A DNA stretch of 64,000 nt from Haloquadratum walsbyi J07HQW2 (GTDB lineage: Archaea; Halobacteriota; Halobacteria; Halobacteriales; Haloferacaceae): assembly GCF_000415985.1 (NCBI RefSeq), contig NZ_KE356561.1:1733487-1797486 (forward strand). The letters run 5' to 3'. The notes beneath the pieces are model-generated. The model was not told the DNA's origin. It saw nothing but the letters and a program-made list of their open reading frames with translations, and did no database searches. This document shows positions 36,937-46,363 of this stretch, piece after piece; within the stretch, counting starts at the first letter, position 1, and every line of letters starts with the position of its first letter. The position numbers and the translations under genes were made by a program.

Positions 36937-37232
36937 CGATGTATGGCTATCCTACAGAGATATTGCTCGTTCGAACACGCTAACTCGTTCCGCCTTTTGA
37001 TCATCTGTACAGTTCGTATCAATCATATAAGTTGAGTACGTAATATTCAGGCACTGAGATATGGGTCAACCAGAGTTATGATCCCTCAACCTAGATGATC
37101 TATACTGTACGACAGGAATGAACACTAACATTTAGACTGATTATATATCAATTATCCGGAAACAGTGCCCTTTGCTTCAGTATATATTCGAAGCGGGAGA
37201 CTTTGATAACGGATTGTATACATTGGTCAGTG
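36937..37232. other. Intergenic spacer
   Basis: Roughly 300 bases between the dead nitroreductase and herA, which it follows. AT-rich with no recognisable gene. The nitroreductase promoter, if still active, would be here. Confidence 0.35.
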
Positions 37233-39197
37233 TCATTCACCGTGACGTGTCAAACAGTGTCTTAACCCTTGGATTTCGACCGGCTCAGAATTATCTGGGG
37301 AGTAAACAACTTGTTGACCCTTCTTCATGTATGGGACCTTATTTTCCAGTGCCGCGGGAATATTGACGCTTTTAATTGCATCTTCATCGCCAAGATTGAG
37401 AATTAATTTTGTGTTTACTTGTTTGAATACTGACTCGGCAATATCCTGTGGATCCTGTGTGATTAAGAATAGTCCAAGACGCTCTTTTCGACCCTGTTTT
37501 GCTGCTTCAGTAAACTTACCGATTACTTTCCGCGCTTGAACGGTATCTGCATCAGTCAAGAAATTATGTGCTTCATCCATCCCAACCAGCAGTGGCGTTC
37601 TATTGATGCGGTCAGAATATGGGTCATTCGATAGTTTGTCATCGACCAGAAGGCTAGATACTGCAAGGACAATCATCTCTTTCACACGTGTGCTTGAGAG
37701 ATGGTACGTGGGGATCACAGAGAGTCCGCCAGGACGGACGAGTTGATGATCCAGTTCAGTGATCGGTCGTGCTGATTGGTCAAAGACAGTATCAGGAACA
37801 CCCCAGACACGCCGTTTGACTGCATCAAACGTTGCTTCATGAACACGTCCTGATTCATCAAGTTCTTCACGAAGTGTCGGATTTTCGAGAAATGTCTTGA
37901 ATCCGGAGTATGTTCCAGAATTACCGTATTCATTAAAAAAGCGGGTTAATAAATGTCGGAGAGCAGGATACTGGTTTTCATTAAGTTGACTACCGGCGAC
38001 AAGCCATGGACGGCTCCGAACCATAGAGAATGGAATTGTAAATCGGAGCTGCTCAGCACGATGGGTATCACCGCTATATGTCACTCCCTCTTCTTTCGGT
38101 ACAAGCGCAATGGTATCATCATGCCCACCATGGGTAATGCCCTCGCGTTCATATCGTCGGGCGGTTTCAGAGTCCATTACTGGATTATTATCATGCATCT
38201 GAGCATACTCGTCTTGTGGGTCAAACTGCACCACTGCAAGCCGGGATAATCGACCATCATCCATCTCGTATGTGCGATCCTCAGACAGAAGTTGCCGCAA
38301 TACGTTCTTACTTGCATGTGTTTTCCCTGACCCAGTTCCACCTGCAATAAGTGTATGTCTAAATATTAGTGGGTCACCACTGGTGTAATTATCATTGAGA
38401 CGATAATCAATTGTTGGAGGACTTGCAGCCGTTTCAACACGTTCACCACCCACTGATAGGTGACCAAGGAAGACGCCATCACTTGGAATATTCAATCCTG
38501 TTTTTATCTGCTCAGGATCTGTTGCTGCTCGCACAATCGCACCAGGTTTTGGAACACGGTCAACCATGCGTCGAGTGAGAGTTGCCTCACCGGTTGAATC
38601 GTCGTGAGTGTATGCGACAGTGGTAGAATCATTGAATAAGATTGCCAGCGGTCGAAGTGTGGCGACAAATTTGTAATCACGCTCTGTAAACTCATCACGA
38701 CGCATCGCTCGTCGAGCATGAATCTCTGTCGCATCATCTGTATGAAACTCCTGTGCGTATTCAACCGCAGCAATCCGACAAAAAAGCATTTCCTGATCAG
38801 GATATGGGACTAACAGATACGTCCCGATCCGAATGCGGTCACGATTGTCAGCGGTGACATACGCCCGAAGTCGTGTTTCATCATCATCTTCCGCAATCCG
38901 AAGTCCCTGTGAAACAGCGATTGTTCCAAGACCTGCGTCCTGTCCGGTTGGTGTTATGCCATATGACTCAAATGTGGGTGAATTCGTATCGTCGGCTGTG
39001 TTTCGGTTTGCGGATTCGGCATCAGTGCCAGTATCAGCGTTTGATTCGGCATGTCTATCAGTTTCGGTCCCCGGTTTTGATGCCGATGACTCCGTTGTTT
39101 CACTGATTATGTGTTCATCGGCATGTGAGTTTGTGCTCTCTCCATCGGCGTCCGTGTCCGCATCTGCGTCCGACGGGTCAAAATCACCGAGATCCAT
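37233..39197 (-). CDS. herA: HerA family ATP-dependent DNA helicase/translocase
   Basis: Hexameric DNA translocase that works with NurA in end resection of double-strand breaks. Starting at MDLGDFDPSDADADTDADG, the first 90 residues are acidic and disordered. The HAS-barrel (about 90-240) is followed by the ATPase with Walker A IAGGTGSGKTHASKNVLRQL (about 290-305), LSRLAVVQFDPQDEYAQMH, and Walker B TPLLVGMDEAHNFL (about 560). Sensor-type LFLITQDPQDIAESVFKQVNTKLILNLGDEDA completes it. nurA lies about 2 kb away, divergent and separated by a small gene and a dead tnpB element. An in-frame ATG at 39212 is the alternative start. Confidence 0.88.
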   Translation of the reverse strand: MDLGDFDPSDADADTDADGESTNSHADEHIISETTESSASKPGTETDRHAESNADTGTDAESANRNTADDTNSPTFESYGITPTGQDAGLGTIAVSQGLRIAEDDDETRLRAYVTADNRDRIRIGTYLLVPYPDQEMLFCRIAAVEYAQEFHTDDATEIHARRAMRRDEFTERDYKFVATLRPLAILFNDSTTVAYTHDDSTGEATLTRRMVDRVPKPGAIVRAATDPEQIKTGLNIPSDGVFLGHLSVGGERVETAASPPTIDYRLNDNYTSGDPLIFRHTLIAGGTGSGKTHASKNVLRQLLSEDRTYEMDDGRLSRLAVVQFDPQDEYAQMHDNNPVMDSETARRYEREGITHGGHDDTIALVPKEEGVTYSGDTHRAEQLRFTIPFSMVRSRPWLVAGSQLNENQYPALRHLLTRFFNEYGNSGTYSGFKTFLENPTLREELDESGRVHEATFDAVKRRVWGVPDTVFDQSARPITELDHQLVRPGGLSVIPTYHLSSTRVKEMIVLAVSSLLVDDKLSNDPYSDRINRTPLLVGMDEAHNFLTDADTVQARKVIGKFTEAAKQGRKERLGLFLITQDPQDIAESVFKQVNTKLILNLGDEDAIKSVNIPAALENKVPYMKKGQQVVYSPDNSEPVEIQGLRHCLTRHGE

Positions 39198-39294
39198 TCT
39201 ATTGTATCTCAATGTGGCGGACGACTAAAGCATCTCGCCATTACGAGTTACTCCGCGGTTCTTTTGCCTTCAGCCTCTAAGAACAGGTAGAAAG

Positions 39295-39654
39295 ATGATA
39301 TTCGTTCGTGGACTTGGCGGGGGAACGGGGCTCACTGGTACAGTCTTTGAACGCGGCGAAGATGCGCCATCATACAAGGGCGCACCTGATGGCGACGCAT
39401 CATATGTGTGGGTGTGTGATGAATTCTATGAAGTCGAAAGTGGTGGGACTGAAACGATCATTAATGATGAACCAATCCGAATTGCGTTTGAGTCACCGAT
39501 GCCACGCGGGTTTGAAACCCGTGAGCAGGCGGTCGAAGCCGCAAAAGCACACGTCCGCACACAACTGGCTCGAATCGGCGTTCCAGAGTCTAATGTCCGA
39601 ATTAAAGTATCTAGATCTGATTCTGATACGGGACATGAAACAGAATTGGAATAA
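39295..39654 (+). CDS. Small conserved haloarchaeal protein, unknown function
   Basis: A 119-residue acidic protein with several beta-like stretches: MIFVRGLGGGTGLTGTVFERGEDAPSYKG, DASYVWVCDEFYEVESGG, IRIAFESPMPRGFETREQAVEAAKAHV. It has no membrane segment or known motif. The opening resembles a nucleotide-binding glycine loop but lacks the usual Lys/Ser. It sits between herA and nurA, divergent from herA by 97 bases. I believe it is conserved in haloarchaea; its place beside repair genes is suggestive only. Confidence 0.6.
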   Translation: MIFVRGLGGGTGLTGTVFERGEDAPSYKGAPDGDASYVWVCDEFYEVESGGTETIINDEPIRIAFESPMPRGFETREQAVEAAKAHVRTQLARIGVPESNVRIKVSRSDSDTGHETELE

Positions 39655-39693
39655 AGATAGTCACGAGCACAAATTCAACGTATTCAAGATGGA

Positions 39694-39750
39694 GTCCCTT
39701 CCCCAAAGAGTGAACGGAACGAAACTGAACTGAGCGAGTAGGGAGGGGAC
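39694..39750. repeat. Left-end palindrome of the tnpB element
   Basis: GTCCCTTCCC (39694-39703) pairs with GGGAGGGGAC (39741-39750), nine of ten bases exact and one G-T pair, with a 37-base interior. Confidence 0.6.
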
Positions 39751-39838
39751 GAAACCGTTTATCAGTATAAGAACAGAAGTTGTATAATACGAAAACAGCC
39801 TAACTTTTCATAATCAGTAGTGTTTTTATGAAGATACG

Positions 39839-41011
39839 ATGGCATCAGATACCGAGTACTACCGTCGAACCGCTATCACACGACTCGACGGGCTCTCCCA
39901 ACACGACCACGAGCTACTCCGTGCTACCACGCAGGGATGGCTCGACAGATGCAATACTGCGTCCAGTCTTGCGTGGGAGAATGAACACACTCGGTCTGGT
40001 GTCAGAAACACAGCGAAAGACACAGTCCAAGGAGAAACAAATCTGGGTAGTCAGCACTCGATTCTTGCCTGCCACGAAGTCGCCGCAGCACCCAATCCTG
40101 TATTGAAAAACGAAAGAAAACAAGAGGGCAACGCAACCACACTTTATATCATATTCTATAACCTATGATAGACGGACACTCTCGGTGTTTTCTGAGAAAG
40201 AACAGGTGTCGCTCACCGTGCATGGACCACTCACGAGTGGGGGCAGACCTCGCACTTCCAAGCAACGAAGACGGTTACCAGTACTAGTGCTTGAACGACG
40301 AGGACTGGAAGTACACCGAAAGCACGCTTCAGTACCGAGACGGCGAGTGGTACCCGCATCTTGGGTATCGTGCAGAGAAACCCGACGAAAAGGTAACGAC
40401 GCAGAACGGAACGGATTTAATTGTTGACCTTGGTGTGAGTCAGATTACCGTCACCAGCATGGCGCCTTGTCAGTGCAGGCAAGCTCAATAACGTCCGCAG
40501 GGAGTTCGAGAAAACCCGTGGCGACCTCCAAGGGTGTGGCACGCAATCAGCACACCGCACGCTCCAGCAAGTGAGTGGTCCGGAAGATAAGTACGTCGTA
40601 CGAAACATGCTGCACACGGTTGCGACTGTGATTGTCGACGAAGCTGTTGAGCACGGTTGCGGCGGGATAATTCTCGAGGAGCTTGACAGAATTGGGATTC
40701 GAGAGCGACTCCCCCATGCCGATTGGCACGCAATGTGGGCGTGCCACAAGCTCAAACAGTGTGTCGAATACGAGACCGAAGAGAGAGGAGTGTTCATGGA
40801 TACGGTGACTCCAAAGAACAGTTCGAAGCGGTGCAACGAGTGTGGAGGTGTTCGAGACGATAACCGTCGTCAAGATGAATTCGAGCGCCAGAGATGGGGA
40901 AATCAGAGTCACGTGGACTACAACGCGGCAAGGAATGTTGCAGAGCTGTCTCTGCTTCAAGACCATCAGCCGTCTCGTGGGAGGAGCATCAGTCAATATG
41001 CTCTGAAGTGA
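39839..41011 (+). pseudogene. tnpB: Broken tnpB (RNA-guided nuclease family) gene
   Basis: Pieces in different frames follow a haloarchaeal TnpB from end to end: YYRRTAITRLDGLSQHDHELL and LGSQHSILACHEVAAA (from 39839), then WKYTESTLQYRDGEWYPHLG and TDLIVDLGVSQI (RuvC-I Asp, frame from 40291), KLNNVRREFEKTRGDLQ, and GGIILEELDRIGIRERLPHADWHAMW (RuvC-II Glu) to HVDYNAARNVA (RuvC-III Asp, frame from 40571 to the stop at 41011). The first zinc knuckle RCNECGG remains but the second is FERQRWG, so its cysteines are lost. Stops and frameshifts rule out a working nuclease. Confidence 0.88.
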
Positions 41012-41114
41012 AGTCAGGTCAGGGTCGAAGACACCAAATTGAGAGATACACTCTCAGACCGCTCCATCCGCAAGGGTGGGTTCGGTTAGAGGAAGAGACC
41101 ACTGACAAGCCGAG

Positions 41115-41160
41115 CCCCACCATCACCGAACGAGGGTGTCCCGGGCGAAGTAGGGTGGGG
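41115..41160. repeat. Right-end palindrome of the tnpB element
   Basis: CCCCACC (41115-41121) pairs with GGTGGGG (41154-41160) across a 32-base interior. In intact elements the guide (omega/re) RNA ends close to this point, so this region may preserve the remains of such an RNA. Confidence 0.6.
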
Positions 41161-41216
41161 TAGCTGTCATAAAACACTAATAATGATTCATCAACTAATA
41201 CCGGTACCGCTAGAAC

Positions 41217-42503
41217 TTATTCAGCTTCTTCCCAACGGACATCATCATAGCGTTTCACTTCATCGACGTCAAGTGACTCTGCAAACTGTTTTCGGAGTGA
41301 TGTCTTCTCATCAGTGCTAATTCGAGCCAGTTCATCTGCTTTTGCAATCGCAGCTGGTGGACCGCGGCGTGCCGCAACCTCGCTTACGACCTGCTGTGTA
41401 ACAGCAGCTCGTGTTGCATCATCACTAGCGAATGCATATGGCATTTCAAGCCGGTAGAGGATGTCATGTTGTGGTTCATAAATAACACAAAAGCAGGTTT
41501 CATAACAGAGTGGGTCAAGATGTCGATCTAGACCATATGCGTCACCATCAGCAGCAACAGTCGCATTGGCACCGTTTCGAGAAATGAACCAGCTGGTAAA
41601 TGTTATTTCATCCGTTCGTTGTTCTTTGATACCGCTTTTATCATTATCAGTCGGACCCTGATTCCGGCGTTCAAGGAGCTGTGTAAAAAGCGCTGTATCA
41701 TCTGCCCATGGAACATCAATGTCGCGGTCACGGAGAGTTCCAATTATTCGTTTGGATGCTGGATTTTTAATGAAGCCACAGAGCGGAATATCTCGCTCGA
41801 CAAACGACTCAACAAGTCGAAAATAGTTCGCAACGATTGAGCGCGGTTTTGTCTCTGTTGAAAGCGTTTGAAATGTAGCATTGCGGTCTTGCCAATTGAG
41901 CAACTCGACCGGATAAAGAGGTCCATCCAATATCAGCAACTCAGAGACGGCCTCGGCATGTTCGAGTGCATGTGAACTTTCAGCGAGATAGAGTGCAAGT
42001 GCATGAACGACGCCTTCGCTGTAACGATCAACTCGTGGAGCTTGCATAATCCGCCACCGACAGTACCCTTCATCGAGTGATTGCCATGGTTCATCAAGCG
42101 AAACGACTGTATCGGTCAGGTGTGTCGTTGCAACAATGCTTCGATGACGATGAAGATCTAAATCAGAGGGGACGGCTGCAAGAGCTGCCTGCGCGAGATC
42201 AAGGACTAATCCATTTTTGAAAGTTGTCGGATTGATTGTCCCGGCATCAAGTCCATGGACGGTCTCAAATGGTGTCTCAGCAAGAGCAATATCATCAACA
42301 GCTGCCACTCGAAGTCGCTGCTCAGAAATAGGTTCACAGACGGCACGACCAGTTGTATCAGCGAGTGGGTCAAGGAAGTTCTCCCAGATATTCGCAGCAA
42401 GATCAGTGTGATCTGTGTCGTCCACGTGCCGTGCTAAGTATGCAGCGATGTTGGCGATTCCATCAACGTGGACAGGGTCAAGCGTCACATTATATGTATA
42501 CAT
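41217..42503 (-). CDS. nurA: DNA double-strand-break repair nuclease NurA
   Basis: The 5'-3' nuclease partner of HerA. The 428-residue form starts MYTYNVTLDPVHVDGIANIA. NurA features include the acidic RVAAVDDIALAE region (normally a catalytic Asp), the LLILDGPLYP loop (Asp ligand), SFVERDIPLCGFIKNPASKR and TFTSWFIS, and the C-terminal RLEMPYAFA...VVSEVAARRGPPAAIAKADELARIS. It is divergently placed from herA with a dead tnpB element in between. An in-frame ATG at 42539 would add 12 hydrophobic residues; the downstream ATG at 42503 is preferred. Confidence 0.85.
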   Translation of the reverse strand: MYTYNVTLDPVHVDGIANIAAYLARHVDDTDHTDLAANIWENFLDPLADTTGRAVCEPISEQRLRVAAVDDIALAETPFETVHGLDAGTINPTTFKNGLVLDLAQAALAAVPSDLDLHRHRSIVATTHLTDTVVSLDEPWQSLDEGYCRWRIMQAPRVDRYSEGVVHALALYLAESSHALEHAEAVSELLILDGPLYPVELLNWQDRNATFQTLSTETKPRSIVANYFRLVESFVERDIPLCGFIKNPASKRIIGTLRDRDIDVPWADDTALFTQLLERRNQGPTDNDKSGIKEQRTDEITFTSWFISRNGANATVAADGDAYGLDRHLDPLCYETCFCVIYEPQHDILYRLEMPYAFASDDATRAAVTQQVVSEVAARRGPPAAIAKADELARISTDEKTSLRKQFAESLDVDEVKRYDDVRWEEAE

Positions 42504-42654
42504 CGCAATCGGCAAAAGTACATCCCCTATCGATGTCATCGTATGATGTACTGTATCATGTGATTCTTTATCTCATAATTCGATTATCATGCGTGATTAG
42601 TTGTGAACAAAGTGAGTGAGAAAGATAATACCGACCGATATCATAAATTAAAAT

Positions 42655-43314
42655 GTGACACTCACCGCGGTCGGGTTTGACCTCGATGAGACGCTTGCTA
42701 TTCCAACGCGTGATCGGGCAACAATCCTTGCTGAAGCAATTGCAAGCGTTGGCGCCCCACAGATCACTCGAGAGGCGTATCTTGAGGCTCATGGACGACA
42801 TTTGACCAGCGAAACACGAACGCCAATATTTGCTGATCTACTCGCTGGTCGTGAGACCGATGTCGATGCGAAAGCACTCGCAGATGCATATCGGCATGAA
42901 ATTGCTGATGCTTTGGTTCCGCTCAGTGGTGTTAAGCCATTTTTACGGACACTCACCAAAGAATATCACGTTGGTCTTCTCACGAATGGACCACAATTAG
43001 CACAGCGAGATAAGCTTCAAACGCTCACGTTGAGCGAGTTATTTGATGTTGCCTTGGTAACCGGTGAATTGTCCGCTGGAAAGCCAGATCCTGCTGCATT
43101 CGAGGCGCTCACTGATGCACTTGGTGTAACAGCGGGTAAGACTGCATATGTCGGTGATGATGTCGACGCTGATATATCGGGTGCGGCTAACGCCGGGTTA
43201 ACTCCAATTCAGGTAATATATGACGGTGGTCCGGACCCCACGCCGGAGGCTGCCGTACACATTCCCCGGACGGAGCTTTGCTCGCAGTTACCGACGGTAC
43301 TTAGAAATCAATAG
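42655..43314 (+). CDS. HAD superfamily hydrolase
   Basis: A 219-residue HAD phosphatase, probably a phosphoglycolate-phosphatase- or haloacid-dehalogenase-like enzyme. Motif I is VGFDLDETLA (Asp9 nucleophile, Asp11), motif II LLTNGPQ, motif III GKPDPAAF (Lys) and motif IV YVGDDVDADISGAANAG. A cap domain fills residues about 18-85. The start is a GTG at 42655. It converges on a small gene just six bases beyond its stop. The substrate is not predictable. Confidence 0.88.
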   Translation: MTLTAVGFDLDETLAIPTRDRATILAEAIASVGAPQITREAYLEAHGRHLTSETRTPIFADLLAGRETDVDAKALADAYRHEIADALVPLSGVKPFLRTLTKEYHVGLLTNGPQLAQRDKLQTLTLSELFDVALVTGELSAGKPDPAAFEALTDALGVTAGKTAYVGDDVDADISGAANAGLTPIQVIYDGGPDPTPEAAVHIPRTELCSQLPTVLRNQ

Positions 43315-43320
43315 CTAATA

Positions 43321-43731
43321 TCAATCAGTATTCTCTGCTATGATGGCTGTAGCAAGAGACTCAAGCACTGGGAGAAATCGTTTGATTTCGGCGCCACTGG
43401 TAATAATCATAGCTGGTCTTTCTGACGACTGTACAGGAGAGTCTGAACAAAGACGGATATCAGTATCAGCAACGGCTTTAGCGGCGGGTGCCGCTGCAGT
43501 TGCCGTTTCAATCACGACACGAATATGTTTAGGATGAGCGTATACAGCTGCGACGTCATCGTCATTGGCAGCATGTAAGATATGATATGTGAGTGCACCA
43601 TCTTCAGTCGGGGTAACGTCAGGGTCGGCGTCACCAACCGACAATGGTGCCAATATTCCTTCATGTCCAGTTATCTCAGAAGCAAGTAATTCCGCAATCC
43701 GATATCCATCGTTTACTTGTGTCTTAACCAT
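43321..43731 (-). CDS. Small haloarchaeal protein, unknown function
   Basis: A 136-residue soluble protein: VKTQVNDGYRIAELLASEITGHEGI, TYHILHAANDDDVAAVYAHPKHIRVVIET, PAMIITSGAEIKRFLPVLESLATAI. It looks like an alpha/beta fold without recognised catalytic residues or Cys clusters. It converges on the HAD gene with a six-base gap; such tail-to-tail packing is unusual in this loosely packed region. I cannot name the family with confidence. Confidence 0.6.
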   Translation of the reverse strand: MVKTQVNDGYRIAELLASEITGHEGILAPLSVGDADPDVTPTEDGALTYHILHAANDDDVAAVYAHPKHIRVVIETATAAAPAAKAVADTDIRLCSDSPVQSSERPAMIITSGAEIKRFLPVLESLATAIIAENTD

Positions 43732-43831
43732 TGATTGAATATATTGTTAGCTGAGTCAAATATATACTGACACGGTATGAGTAGTACTGATCCCAGCCAT
43801 AGATTATTTTCATAGTAGTATCGTGACGGTA

Positions 43832-44492
43832 TTAATACAGCAGTTTGTCATCGTTTTTAATCATATACAGTGATCGAGCAGTGATATTAACACCGTGGTC
43901 GCCGACGCGTTCAAGATCACGGATGGACAGAAGTAGCCGTGATATGTCTTGAACATATGACTCCGGAGTAAAAGCAATGTCAGCGGCGATATTCTGCTGT
44001 ATGAGAGCTTGCAGCCTCACACAGTTCATCAACATTGTTATTACTCGCCGCAACAGCCCGACAGCGCTCTGCATCTTCGTCCGCATATGCTTGCATTGCT
44101 TGTGTCAACATTTTATCTATCTCATCTCCGATATGCTGAATGTCAACCTCTGGAAAGACATCACGGTCGGCAACCGAGGCATACTCTGCGAGATTTGTTG
44201 CTAGATCGCCGATTCGCTCAAGATCAGTTATGATTTTAAATGAGGCTGCAATTATCCGGAGATCAGATGCAACCGGTTGTTGAAGTGCAATAAGTTTGAT
44301 ACATTGCTGTTCAATTTCAAGATACATTGTATTGACATCCTCATCGCGTTCGATGATCTCCATCGCAAGCTCCTCATCTTTCTGCTCGAGCGCATCTAGC
44401 CCTGATCGTAGGTGATTAGACACTAATTCACTCATATATAGGACATCTTCACGCAACTGCGAGATTAACTTTTGATATGATTCTCGAGGCAT
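43832..44492 (-). pseudogene. phoU: phoU gene with a frameshift
   Basis: PhoU-type phosphate regulator, two three-helix bundles. The first frame runs from ATG 44492 (MPRESYQKLISQLREDVLYM) through EIEQQCIKLIALQQPVASDLRII and DLERIGDLATNLAEYA to NVDELCEAASSHTAEYRR and stops at 43980. The second frame carries the rest, LIQQNIAADIAFTPESYVQDISRLLLSIRDLERVGDHGVNITARSLYMIKNDDKLLY, to 43832. The shift lies near 44005-44020, by a gain of one base or a loss of two. The C-terminal DLERVGDH motif is thus lost from the main product. It faces the AbrB-PhoU gene across a divergent promoter region. The shift could be a mutation or a sequence error. Confidence 0.85.
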
Positions 44493-44850
44493 ACTACTAC
44501 GAATATATATCAATGTATGGGTATATATGTCACTTATCAATAGTTCAGTGTGATCAACACTGAACACATATTGTGCACTGCTCCTGACAGTCTCAGACTG
44601 TATATATGTATTTTGACTATTTGTTATTATATCGGCAATATTGTGTAGTAATCCAGCTCAGTGCAGGGAAACAAAATAAATATTAATTATCAATCAGTTA
44701 TACATCGGAGATTGCGTCAGTCATGGCATATAAATATATATTCTGATCAAATTTAGTCGTCGATACGACTATATGAAGTCAGATCATATTTCAATATGAT
44801 AGTATATATATATGATCAGATTTATTGTGGCATGGAAAGCATAATGAGAT
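44493..44850. promoter_or_regulatory. Divergent promoter region between two PhoU genes
   Basis: About 360 very AT-rich bases between divergent phosphate-regulator genes. Long TATATATA runs occur at about 44499-44530, 44735-44740 and 44798-44812; the last is about 40-50 bases before the AbrB-PhoU ATG and the first within 40 bases of the phoU ATG. Shared phosphate-dependent control of both genes is likely but not shown. Confidence 0.4.
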
Positions 44851-45852
44851 ATGGTAGAGACCCGGAAGGTGCAAGTCACCGGTGGTTCAACATTCACAGT
44901 CTCGATTCCAAAAGAGTGGGCAAACAATAATGATATTTCTGCTGGAAGTGTCGTAGAGTTCTATCCAGAAGGTGATTCATTACTCCTGGCTCCGACAACT
45001 GAAGAAGAGCGAACACGTGGGAGTCTTGAGGTGACTGATCTCGCTGGTGAGGAATTAAGACGGGCAGTGATGACAATGTATGTTAGTGGATTCGATATTA
45101 TTTCACTCACCAGTAATCGAATCACAACAACACAACGGCGAACGGTTAGAGAGGCAACGCAAAGTCTTGTTGGCCTAGAGGTACTTGAAGAAACACGTGA
45201 TCGAATCGTCGTACGAGATCTACTCGACTCCTCTGAGTTATCTATTCATAATGCCGTCACACGGATGCGGTTGATTGCGTTATCAATGCTTGAGGATGCA
45301 ATAGACGCAGTCGCGACGCTTGATTCTGATATGGCTCGTGATATTATTCAACGAGATGATGATGTTGATCGTCTTTGGATGGTTGTCTCTCGGATCTTTC
45401 GGTCGACACTCCGGACACCTAAAGCCGCAGAAGAATTAGGTCTTGAAAGAGAGATTTGCTTCGGCTATCAGTCGGCTGCTCGACAATTAGAGCGTATTGC
45501 CGACCATGCCACGAAGATAGGACACTTGACATTGAGATTCGATGAGCCGGTTCCTGAGGAGGTAGTTGGTTCGCTCATGGAACTGCGTGAAGAATCACAT
45601 TCGATTGTTGATGATGCGATGGATGCACTGTTCACTGCTGATAGTGATGAAGCAACGAACCTTGCGAATGATACACGCGAGTCAGTACAACAGATCGATG
45701 AGCGTGCACGACAGATCGATGAATTGCTTAGAGAACTTGACCCCTCTCGCGCACAGTTACTTGGATTAATTGTTGACTCGGTCTCTCGAAGTGCGGATTA
45801 TGGTGGAAATATTGCCGAAACGGCACTACAAAAAGCAGCGCCAACGCCCTAA
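44851..45852 (+). CDS. AbrB/SpoVT-PhoU fusion, phosphate uptake regulator
   Basis: A 333-residue regulator with an N-terminal AbrB-like DNA-binding domain (VETRKVQVTGGSTFTVSIPKEWANNNDISAGSVVEFYPEGDSLLLAP, residues 2-49) and a PhoU-type helical region (about 130-330) containing ESAARQLERIADHATKIG-like QSAARQLERIADHATKIGHL and SRSADYGGNIAETAL, the usual metal-binding ExxRxxD/DxxxN-type motifs of PhoU. It is thought to link phosphate status to transcription and transport in haloarchaea. It begins MVETRKV at 44851 and is transcribed away from the frameshifted phoU. Confidence 0.88.
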   Translation: MVETRKVQVTGGSTFTVSIPKEWANNNDISAGSVVEFYPEGDSLLLAPTTEEERTRGSLEVTDLAGEELRRAVMTMYVSGFDIISLTSNRITTTQRRTVREATQSLVGLEVLEETRDRIVVRDLLDSSELSIHNAVTRMRLIALSMLEDAIDAVATLDSDMARDIIQRDDDVDRLWMVVSRIFRSTLRTPKAAEELGLEREICFGYQSAARQLERIADHATKIGHLTLRFDEPVPEEVVGSLMELREESHSIVDDAMDALFTADSDEATNLANDTRESVQQIDERARQIDELLRELDPSRAQLLGLIVDSVSRSADYGGNIAETALQKAAPTP

Positions 45853-46363
45853 GATTGCTCTAGTTAATACATAATTTATCACTCTGCTGGAATTCCTCGT
45901 TGTACTTCGCCTCATCTCACTAATGTCACGCTCATAAGATTGGGCTGAATTTTTGATGTTTTTTTGAACTTTCTATTTGTGATTTCACCGCTGATCGTCG
46001 GCGATACGCTGAGAACACCCTTAGGTGGATTAAACGAGATCAATATCATTCATCGTCAATTCCGTATTCTATTCGATGAGCAAAATTTGATGAGTCACCT
46101 AGTAGCGTCTAAAAGCGGTAATCACTGATATTTTGTCGAGTATAGCAGATATCTGCATTGACGCTCACCCTCAGTATCATGCAGTAACTGCTGTATATGA
46201 CACCCGATGGGCGAAGGCATTAATTCGATATCAAAAACTGATTTTCGTGATATACTCACATACGTATGTATTGAACTATGATATCGAAAATTATTGAAAC
46301 CGCAGGAGTTACCCCACCAATAATATACAAGTCTATACTGAGATTAGAATATGACGCAATACG
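45853..46363. other. Long spacer between converging genes
   Basis: About 510 bases between the AbrB-PhoU gene and rps8e, which converge. No frame on either strand looks coding and no repeat stands out; a T-run at about 45950-45966 could serve as terminator for the upstream gene. It may be eroded former coding DNA, but I could not match it to anything. Confidence 0.4.

Larger units (their letters stand above)
39690..41166 (+). mobile_element. Decayed IS200/IS605-group (IS1341-type) element
   Basis: An approximately 1.48-kb unit consisting of a palindromic left end, a broken tnpB gene and a palindromic right end. Both ends share the pattern GCGA(A)GTAGGG within the second arm (39734-39744 and about 41144-41155) and have arms about 30-37 bases apart, as expected for single-strand transposition of this group. 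There is no tnpA, so it belongs to the tnpB-only class. The sequence is more G/C-rich than the flanks. It lies between the herA-adjacent small gene and nurA; borders are approximate. Confidence 0.7.
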
